Below, piece after piece: positions 56,701 through 64,000 of a stretch of 64,000 nt of DNA. Position 1 is the stretch's first letter, and each line of letters opens with the position of its first letter. Position numbers and translations under genes: made by a program. The stretch is from Owenia fusiformis (lineage: Eukaryota; Annelida; Polychaeta; Sabellida; Oweniidae). The stretch spans positions 5,773,341 through 5,837,340 of the forward strand of contig CAIIXF020000008.1 of assembly GCA_903813345.2 (NCBI GenBank). Direction: 5' to 3'. Under the pieces are notes generated by a model. The model was not told where the DNA came from, searched no databases, and was given only the letters and a program-made list of their open reading frames with translations.

Positions 56701-59700
56701 ATAATTTAATCTTTTCTTGCAGAAGTAGCTATTTTATTAAACATCATTTTGATGATTAAGAAACATAAAAACACTCTTTCCTATCCTTTTACAAAAAAGT
56801 TGTTATGCTATACAAAAATTTAAATACAATGGCCTAATCTTATATGTGCTTCATACATAGATGATGCAATATTGGATGAGGATGCCGAACTTACTGACCA
56901 GACTGACACTGATGGTGAAGTGGAATATGATGATGAAGAAGAGATGGAGGAAATGTATGGAGGGCATAAGAAGAAGAAGAAGCGCAGCAAGGTATTTACA
57001 ACACACAACTCACTTAATACTGAAAATTCACCACAAAAGCCATGATAACGTATTTTTGAGAAACAATGATAATCTAGATAATTCAGTATTTAAAATCGTA
57101 ATCTAATGAGTTATTCAACTTTCAATTTTTGTCTATGTAAAATGTAAATTAGACATGTAGACCTCATTTGAATTTTTCCTCAATTTCCAACTCAACTTTA
57201 AAATGTGACTACACAACATTTCTTATTTGTAAGGATGAGGTTGAGAATCCATTTCTTGACAAGGAGGCTGAGGCTGATGAGGAAGAAGAGGATGAGGACT
57301 GTGATGCTGATGATGAGTCAGATGAACAGATGAATCTTCACCTTGATGTTGACCCAGATGACAATGACGAAAGTAGGCACCTATTTTTGTTACACAAACT
57401 TGGATAATACTATTCACTGGAATTATTGAACATGGATCAAAAATATATTGAAACATTTATTTTTTAAAAATCTCCAGATTTCATATTTTAAGGGATTGAC
57501 AGATTTCACTTGGACTTGTTAATATTTTTTAGGTTATATAGGTTAACTGCAGTTATGTATTACATGTATTCATGTGCAATTGCCGTGCTTGTGGTATTAA
57601 AAAGACTAGTTCAGATGGTAACAATACTATCCAAAGAAGCAATATTTCATAGCACTCTAGTATAGTCTGAGCTTACCTTTTGAACCAAATATATAAAAAA
57701 ACAAGAATTAGTTGAAAATTGCTGTCCTTGGAGCAGATTGCCAAATTGAGTAACTTATTGCTCCTACTTATATTGGATTTCACTTTGGTCAAGTGACCAA
57801 CCTGTTAGAATTTTGAGACTATATTTCACATTTCCTAATATTACAGGCTCTGAAGATGAAGACTCCAGCAGAAAGAAATTAGTTAAAAGACCAGGATTGA
57901 ACAAATCCAAGACACTTAACCTGTTTGATGACAGTGAAGATGATGATGATGTCATTGTGCCAAAGTCTAAACGTAAGATTGGTTTTGGTTAATCGCATGA
58001 TTATTAACTCAGGTCTGCACAAAATTCACAAATATGCATTACGTTATGTTATTTATCTTTGTAGACTAAAATGTTACTTCTGTTGTGTTTGTTTGAACAT
58101 AGAGCATGCTTACTTGAATTGTTAGAATACAATATTAGGAACATTTTTTACATTAGTAGTTTCTTTCAAAGTTTATTTAGGAGTTGTAAAACTTTATTTT
58201 TTCCACATTATAAATTCTTGAAAATTTGTTTAGAAGTTGATAACAGCTTTATTTTTTGATACTACTCTGTGTTCTCCCTGACTGAAAAATGCGTGGCGCT
58301 CGAATTGAATAGATTTTCAACCATGTTTTATATGAAAACCAAGGCAGTCAAATAATGTGACTCATCTGACAATTGGTGAAAATAGTGATTTGTATTCACA
58401 CAAGCAGTCACCTATTTCTCTATTTGCAATTTCTCTGCCTTGGTCAATTTCTCTAAACATTTAAAAGTTACAACTTTGCAAATCAATCACTGTTTCTCAT
58501 ATTTATGGAGAATGATCACAAACTTGCGAACCTGTAACTTTATGTTGTTCAAAGGATCCCTGACCCAGAAGAATATTAGTTAAGGCATACCAATATGTAG
58601 TTAAGTTTTTGTATTGTTAGCTGTAGCATTGAAAGGGGTTTCCCAGAGGAAGAGAGCCGATGACAGTCTGAATACAATGTTAGATTCTGATGAACTACCA
58701 GACACACAGCCAGTATCTGAGCTTACAGAAGGTCTCAACTTTTTCTCTTTTTTTGATAGAAATAAGGGGCGGGGTCAAAATATCAATGTTCATATGGAGA
58801 CAAAAGTAATTTCGTTTGGACAACAACCCCCCCCACCCCCCCTCTAGACGAAAGCTTAGGTCACTTCAAAAAAACATTGATTTTCAGTGATTTGCCGGGT
58901 TATTATTACGGTGAATTAACACACGTTCGCAATTTAACTGCATTGAACTCTTCAAAAGGAGGAGGGAAAAGTACGGAATTTATTTGGAAAATGATCGAAT
59001 TATCGTCTTTATCTACCGATATTTTGGACCTATCACACAAAAAAGCTCACGAACTATTGAAAACAAGCCTTTTTATCAGAACATAGCGCCAGAAAAAGTG
59101 GGTAAGTCCAATTATTTTTTGTATATCAGATCCGAATTATCGATGTTTTTTTGGTCAACGAAAGTGCCCAAAAACCCCCTCCCCCCCCCCTCGCAAAAGT
59201 ACTTTCGTCTCCATATGAACATCGATATTTTGACCCCGCCCCTAAGCTATTACATGTACTAACATAGTTTTGCATGTTTCTTTCTTACACAAATGTCCAC
59301 ATTTTTCACAATTAGTACTTTTAATGCGATTTGTTGATCATAAATGCAGCTTGAAATCAGTATTTCATTATTTGCCAATGAAGAACTATTAATATTACAC
59401 TTTGTCTTTAACACAAGTGAAATTCAATTTGATGAAGAATATAAACAAAAATGCTTGCATTTGTTAAGTTATTTGGTTATAATAAAAATACCAGATACAT
59501 GGTTAATTTGCATAATTATATTGTCACCACCGCAAGTGGTGTGTCAGTGGTTGGTGTTCAGCATTTGTAACAAATGGTAGGTGGTGACATTTCGCATGTA
59601 AATGCCTTGTTATTGATTTGTATCAGCTTTAAACGCATACTTTTCAATTGATTACAACAGAACACAGGAACAAAGGAGAAAAGCCATTTAATTTGGGAAG

Positions 59701-62700
59701 TAAGAGAACAGATCCCAATGCAAGTGCAAGCAGCCTCGATACAAGCTTCGAGTTTGAGGGTTCAATTATTCCCGGAGGTCAACCTGGCGGAGGAATGAAG
59801 AATTATGGGAAGAAAAATGGCCGTGGCACCCCAGAAATGTTCACTCAATTTGGCAAACCAGGTCAAGATAGTAATTCAAAGGTATGATAAAATATTACTT
59901 TTAGCTTGTTTGATTTGTTTAATCGGCAGTGTGTCTCCCTCAATGCAATGAGTCTGGTCAAAATGTCAGTCATGAAAATGAAAGAATTACACCCAACTTG
60001 TTCTAATATATTTAGAATGAATGAATGAATTTAATTAAAATATATACAGTGTTAAGTGAACTTGTTGGTCCAATTCTTGATTTGTGTGTACATGTACAAT
60101 GAGCTTGAACAGATGAATATGCATTTCAAGGAAGCATATTTTAAATAGACTTATTACATGGGATGATGTTGAATCTTAGATCTTATCTGAGATCCTCATG
60201 TATTTTCTACTGAGTTTGAGTCTTCTATGAATGATTTTGAGAATCTGACCATACTTCATTTAAAGCTCTATGATCACACATCTTCTATTATATGTTACTT
60301 TTTGTATTCTCTCCTCTTCTGATCTTTGCAATTGGAGATACAGGAGACTTATAGTTGATTAATGCTGTGGTTACATTTGCTCCGATTTTCAGTACCTGTG
60401 CCAGGCCAATGAAAATTTTGTTCAAAATTGCATTCAGTTTTGAACAAAATACTCACCGACCCGGTGCCAGTGTTGAAAATCGGAGCAAATGTGACCACGG
60501 CATTATTTGCGCAAAATAAATATTGAATAACAAAAAACAAATACTGATGGATAATCATAGTTTTACATGTTACATAAAAAGTATCAATGTCTTGAATATT
60601 CTCTTACAGACATCTAACAGTAGACTTGCTCAGTGTACGCTCCCCATAGAAGACTCTCAAGACTTGTTCAACAGTCCCCTACAGTCTCAACAAGGGGAGA
60701 GTACTCCCAGGAATCAACCAGATACACAGGCTGACTTCCATTTTGCCTTAGAAGAAGACACTCATTCTCAGTTACTAGACTCTGATGGGTAAGATTAAAA
60801 TGTGATGTTTATGACAAGTTATAATTCTATGACAAGTTATAGATTAATCGAGTCAACAACCAAACCACCTATAAGTTAGCAATGGGCCATTTTCAAACCT
60901 CCATTTAGAGTTATACTGAATATATTGTAGCATTGCTATACGTTACTGTCTCCACCCAATATTGCTAAATGATACTCTTAAGTATTCATGTTTTTATACT
61001 GCAGATTCTTGAGGTTAAAGTCAACAGCTAAGAAACCAGCAAAAAGGAGTTTACATCTTGGAGACAGTGGCTCTCAGGACATGAATGAACTAATAGGCTT
61101 GTGTTCTGGGAACTTCTCAGAAGCTACACAGAAAAAAACAACATCAAAAGCTGCAGCAAAATCCCTGTTTGGGGCCTCAGGGATAGATAAGGAGGACCAG
61201 AGCATGGATGAACTGATCGGATTGTGCTCAGGGAATTTTTCAGAGGGGTAAGAAATTCAACATTAATTGATTTGAATTTACTATGATATTACACTTCATT
61301 ATTCTTAGAGAATATTTAACTTATACATATAGTTGAATTAAATTGCTATATGGCTTTTATGGGATGATGTTGAAGCTTTGATCTTATCTGAGATTGACTC
61401 CTTGTGTATTTTCTACTGAGTTGAGTCTTCTATGAAAGATCTTGAGAATCTGACCATTAAAGCCATATGGCTTAACATGAAGGAGAACTACATTGAATCC
61501 TCAACAGACGTATCATAGTATATTTAGAAAAAATAAATACACATAACAATTCAGCATCCACCAAATGACTAGAGAACTGCTTTGTTCTTTCAGAACTCAA
61601 AATTTTGGAACACAAAAATTTGGAACCCAAATGAAAACCTACTCGAAACAGAGCCAAAAAGCTGAGGAATCTGACAATGAGAGTAATGCATCATTTGATA
61701 TTGGGGCAGGAACCTTATCTGATCATGATGACAGCATTGTTAACAAAGAAAACATCAAAATACAGGTAGGTGCTGATAGTGTTGAATGTCTGTGGTCATA
61801 TTAAGTCCACGCTGGTTTTTTATTATGGCACCACCGAAATGTTGGGACACTTTGTTTTGGTCTCCAACCCTTTTATGACAGTGGTTGGTGTTCCGAGTTT
61901 GAAACAAATGACATGTTGTGACATTTTACATATTAATGCATGGAATGCAAAATAATAATTTCATGAAAATTTACACCTAATCGAATACGTCATTTGCCAT
62001 AAGTTTCATGGTAAACTACTAAGTTTACTACCAAAGACCTGTAAAAACATTTGAAGAATTTGAAGAATTCATCTCTCATTGCAAGAAGATATGAATTATT
62101 TTCACTGGATAACTGAATAAGTTTAATGTTTACAATAAATACACAGTATTTGTTATAATTTTCAATATTCCCTTTGTAGAAAAATGACATATTTAGTGAT
62201 GAAGAGGGCAGTGAGAGTGACAACAACTCTATTGAAGATGCTGATGAGAATGAAGATGATGAAAGTGAAGAAGAAGATGATGATGAAGCAAAACCATTCA
62301 AAGGATTAATTAAAAAAGGGTAAATGTACCTTCTTGGGTTTTCACAAAACTGCATTTGGGAGAATGTCATAAGTGTCAGTGATCCCCCCAGCATTAATTA
62401 AAGCAAGTGGGCACAGCACCCACCTGCGATTTTAAAAATAGACTTGCACCCACCTGAAAATCCATTTGCACCCACTTGAAAATGAGAAAAATCATGAAAA
62501 ATGTGCATTTGAGTCAATTTTTAGTAAGTATTTCATTCTTTCAGAGTAAATTGGCCTGTCAGGCATCGAGGTACCTTTAGTCAACTTACATATCTTTCTG
62601 AGGATAAATGTGGTATCCAGAACTTCTTCCGATTTTTCAGGCGGATTCGTGAAGAGTTCCTTGAGGGTGAGGCTGAGCTGTCAGGCAGTGAAGTTGAGAG

Positions 62701-63212
62701 TGACGAAAACCTGGACCTTGATGAGAATGAGGATATTATGGAAGTGGAAGAGGGAGATAAAGATGATGTTGGACCAGAGGAACATCTAAGAGACCAAGTG
62801 GGCAGAGTTCATTTGTAAGTTTTTCTAAATTTTGATTTTTCATATTCCTTCAATTTCAAATCTTCATTAAATCTTCACATTTTTACTTGTCATTGTGTAT
62901 GATGCAAACTGCATAAATACATGTATATAAACAGATTGTACATTTGTACTTGACATGTAAAAAAATGCTAATACAAATCTCTGATAAAAAAGATTGCATC
63001 TCACACTTGTGCCATCATTTGAAGACTCCTATGCCAACTTAAAATCAGTGTCTCAAGTTGTATTTAACTGATTGTATGGTTATGTTACAGGAAGACCATC
63101 ATAGATGAAGATGATCGTCAGATCAAGTTGATGCAGGAGATGTACCTCCCTGATGGCGACCTTTATGCTGAGAATGGTGGCAGGCAGAGACGCTTCCGAT
63201 GGGCAAATATAG
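50785..63212 (+). CDS. CLSPN: Claspin, replication-checkpoint adaptor (3' end beyond window)
   Basis: Twenty exons: 50785-50820, 52136-52573, 52862-52967, 53220-53356, 53760-53859, 54181-54286, 54741-55706, 55967-56082, 56380-56502, 56861-56991, 57234-57372, 57847-57972, 58621-58731, 59661-59881, 60610-60788, 61005-61247, 61594-61765, 62180-62319, 62641-62814, 63091-63212. All splice phases agree, giving 1,295 codons. Claspin binds fork DNA and, after phosphorylation, recruits Chk1 for activation by ATR; it acts in the nucleus. Diagnostics: two Chk1-binding motifs ELIGLCSGNF (residues 1040-1049, 1081-1090), LPIEDSQDLF, FALEEDTHSQLLDSDGF, and LPDGDLYAENGGRQRRFRW near the end. The protein is very acidic and Ser-rich. 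Start ATG 50785 gives MLGIDDELNEEM. The last ~200 residues expected from vertebrate proteins lie beyond the window. Confidence 0.95.
51041..51431. mobile_element. MITE with GAGTCCATTTCAC ends, copy 2 (inverted), in Claspin intron 1
   Basis: 391 bp, same termini as the copy at 40115-40503. The interior is its reverse complement at roughly 90% identity (for example the ATGGCTGAAATTCTTCAAATTACAAG block). The right flank is TA; the left is CA, a decayed TA. The minus-strand ORFs at 51066-51281 and 51130-51327 mirror those in copy 1. Confidence 0.82.
51432..52135 (+). other. Remainder of Claspin intron 1
   Basis: AT-rich intron sequence. The ORF at 51590-51823 has no motif and no usable splice phase. 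It ends with the acceptor TATTTTCCAG at 52135. Confidence 0.5.
52136..52573 (+). CDS. CLSPN: Claspin exon 2, acidic N-terminal region
   Basis: Encodes residues 13-158, rich in Ser-Asp/Glu clusters (LNLQDSDSDSDIGVTMTRKK, NSDSESEDDLN, KIFSSDEGDSEDDT). Repeated DSDSE-type sites, probable casein-kinase 2 targets, are typical of Claspin N-termini. Intron phases 0/0. Confidence 0.88.
53760..54286 (+). CDS. CLSPN: Claspin exons 5-6, conserved SQRxxRES...PYH region
   Basis: Exon 5 ends HSESQRIVR and exon 6 begins ESMAHIPYHQPKPMSLSDIL. This matches the conserved Claspin block (HSETQRLIRES...LPYHMP) that in vertebrates leads into a PCNA-binding PIP box. Here the following residues are SLSDILKKTQERQQKF, which lack the paired aromatics of a canonical PIP box. 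Exon 6 ends AG with a GC donor (GCAAGT at 54287). Confidence 0.88.
54741..55706 (+). CDS. CLSPN: Claspin exon 7, long acidic/basic exon
   Basis: 966 bp, residues 308-629. It starts with a charged coiled-coil-like helix (RRQEVTLRKQCMKDLEEKQK), continues in a low-complexity Asp/Asn/Ser/Glu region, and ends in VGVSSLMDRLMKHSKRKTPK, the counterpart of the vertebrate RFTLDRL-type segment. The frame has a TGA right after the GTGAGT donor (55707), so splicing at 55706 is required. Confidence 0.88.
55967..56502 (+). CDS. CLSPN: Claspin exons 8-9, basic-patch helix region
   Basis: Exon 8 (55967-56082) encodes TVTKEVDEDGREELKLNTMT. Exon 9 (56380-56502) encodes KLVKLKEKLAATMAAKRAEA then QKRAQLQEMDNEEGYEEE. 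The KLKxKLxxxMxxxRxExRQKR and DNEEGYEEE blocks are strongly conserved in Claspin. The region is predicted to be a helix rich in basic residues, leading into the acidic patch of exons 10-12. Confidence 0.88.
58766..59242. mobile_element. Harbinger-like MITE in Claspin intron 13
   Basis: 477 bp with ~42-bp inverted termini (GGGGCGGGGTCAAAATATC, then ATGTTCATATGGAGAC and AAAGTA). TAA flanks both ends (58763-58765, 59243-59245), as for PIF/Harbinger 3-bp duplications. Pyrimidine-rich CCCCCCCC runs lie just inside the ends. It begins only 34 bp after the exon 13 donor. ORFs within it are spurious. Confidence 0.82.
60360..60505. mobile_element. 146-bp foldback MITE in Claspin intron 14
   Basis: Inverted termini of ~31 bp (TAATGCYGTGGTYACATTTG, then CTCCGATTTTCA) face each other across a short centre that itself contains an inverted GAACAAAAT/ATTTTGTTC. 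The element is almost entirely palindromic and has no ORF. Confidence 0.75.
60610..61247 (+). CDS. CLSPN: Claspin exons 15-16 with Chk1-binding motifs
   Basis: Exon 15 (60610-60788) carries CTLPIEDSQDLF and FHFALEEDTHSQLLDSDG. Exon 16 (61005-61247) carries two motifs QDMNELIGLCSGNFSE and QSMDELIGLCSGNFSE. Both fit the E-x-x-x-L-C-(S/T)-G-x-F Chk1-binding consensus, in which the Ser/Thr is phosphorylated to bind the Chk1 kinase domain. Human Claspin has three such motifs; I see two here. The core ten residues are identical in both. Confidence 0.95.
61594..62814 (+). CDS. CLSPN: Claspin exons 17-19, acidic C-terminal region
   Basis: Exon 17 begins GTQNFGTQKFGTQMKTYSKQ, a three-fold FGTQ-like repeat directly after the second Chk1-binding motif. 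Exon 18 (62180-62319) is NDIFSDEEGSESDNNSIEDA followed by a run of Asp/Glu. Exon 19 (62641-62814) continues IREEFLEGEAELSGSEVESD. The EAELSGSEVESDE block matches the vertebrate EAEVSGSDVGSEDE segment. Confidence 0.9.
63091..63212 (+). CDS. CLSPN: Claspin exon 20, conserved LPDGDLYxxNGGRQRRFRW
   Basis: Encodes LKTIIDEDDRQIKLMQEMYL then PDGDLYAENGGRQRRFRWAN. This is the most conserved Claspin/Mrc1 C-terminal block. Phase-1 donor GTATAA at 63213. Following exons are outside the window. Confidence 0.93.
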
Positions 63213-63311
63213 GTATAAGCTTCTTTTCATTTTATTTTCTATTTTTGTCTCAACATCTTAGAGATATAGCTCGCTTTGAGTACTGTCAATTGAAAACCAC
63301 CCCTGATCAGC

Positions 63312-64000
63312 AATTATACGACAATAGGAGAAATAGAAAATGGAGGAATTAAAACCATCCATTTCGATTCACAGATAAAAGCGTTACAAATACAATGGGT
63401 GAAGCGATTATATAATAACAATGGGGCTAAATGGAAACTTTTCTTCTACAAATTATTGCCTAATCTCGACTCAAAAGAAATATTTCAAGCAAAAATGACG
63501 CCTTTAATAATGTTCCACCTTTTTATCTCTCAATTATGAAAACCTGGAGCAAAATTCACAATGATGAACCCTATGATAAAACTACAATAACAAATGAAAC
63601 TATTTGGAACAATAAATGGTTAACAATAAATAATAAAACGGTAAATTACATTAATTGGAAAACCCGAGGTGTTAAACAAATTAAAAACCTTATAAAAGAA
63701 AATGGAGAACTACTAGGATACGAAGATTTCATTCAGAAGTACAATATCACTACGCCTTTCGTAACATATTATGGCATAATTCATGCAATCCCGAGAAATT
63801 GGAAAACGCTTTTGCAAAATGAAAATGAAAATATTAAAATTCTAGGAGCAAATGACATTCAAGTAAAAAAATCTATGATAAATATAAAACACATCACCAC
63901 AAAACAAATATACTGGTATATCATAAAATACATTTTTAAAGAACCAACAGGGAAACGATATTTCAACGCAAAATACAACCTCTCCGAACAGGAATGGAAA
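63312..64000 (+). mobile_element. Tx1/L1-type LINE ORF2 fragment, in Claspin intron 20, runs off the window
   Basis: From about 63312 the frame reads GEIENGGIKTIHFDSQIKAL then QIQWVKRLYNN, a hallmark of Tx1/L1 ORF2 after the reverse transcriptase. A frameshift near 63505 moves to VPPFYLSIMKTWSKIHNDE, which stays open to the edge: FVTYYGIIHAIPRNWKTLLQ, TTKQIYWYIIKYIF, YNLSEQEWK. The last words correspond to the start of the fragment at 21790-22325, so the zinc knuckle should lie just beyond 64000. It begins only ~100 bp after the exon 20 donor. Confidence 0.8.

Larger units (their letters stand above)
60130..61465 (+). repeat. Direct repeat shared by Claspin introns 14 and 16
   Basis: About 110 bp (GGGATGATGTTGAA...GATCTTATCTGAGAT...GTATTTTCTACTGAGT...GAGAATCTGACCAT) occurs at about 60158-60265 and again at about 61358-61462. 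A second intronic pair (CAGTGGTTGGTGTTC...AACAAATG...GTGACATTT) occurs at about 59550-59605 and 61880-61935. These are dispersed repeats or relics of intron duplication. Confidence 0.6.

Overview
This is AT-rich genomic DNA from an invertebrate animal, probably marine. The genes are split by spliceosomal introns, there is a eukaryotic tRNA-Ser, LINE tails are abundant, and many MITE-like foldback elements are present. The phylum cannot be fixed from the sequence alone.

Layout. (1) 1-757 holds a decayed mariner/IS630-type transposase relic. (2) 1686-5791 (+) is the 3' part of a secreted cysteine-rich protein gene. It has two tandem copies of a module made of a chitin-binding type-2 (CBM14)-like domain, a short linker and a DQCC cysteine domain. 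I could join seven exons in consistent phase. (3) 6-22.3 kb is intergenic and full of mobile-element debris: 5'-truncated LINE tails, a near-perfect 159-bp hairpin, a hAT-like element with doubled and order-swapped terminal modules, several MITEs and local duplications. (4) 22.5-37.8 kb is a 15-kb head-to-tail array of nine composite repeat units of 1.4-2.1 kb. Each has a fixed 5' head, a unit-specific microsatellite, one to four copies of a ~475-bp monomer and, in some units, a 3' hairpin. The architecture resembles non-autonomous Helitron/Helentron elements. (5) 38.5-41.3 kb has a LINE tail, an intact tRNA-Ser(UGA), a broken tRNA-Ser copy and a MITE. (6) 41.6-46.0 kb is a nearly full-length CR1-like LINE, inactivated by one frameshift and three in-frame TGA codons. 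A 590-bp TTAA-targeted (piggyBac-like) MITE sits inside its ORF2. (7) 46.1-50.5 kb is a 4.4-kb element with long terminal inverted repeats. It carries a decayed gene and a nested 1.1-kb TIR element. (8) 50.6 kb to the window end (+) is the Claspin (CLSPN) gene: 20 exons, 1,295 codons, all phases consistent, still incomplete at the window edge.

Claspin is the main cellular gene and the firmest call. It is the replication-checkpoint adaptor between ATR and Chk1. Two Chk1-binding motifs (ELIGLCSGNF) lie in exon 16, and the promoter has an NRF1 palindrome beside an E2F-like site. Its introns hold three MITE-type insertions and, at the window end, a Tx1/L1-type LINE tail. The strongest candidates for something undescribed are the nine-unit composite array and the 4.4-kb TIR element with its decayed gene.
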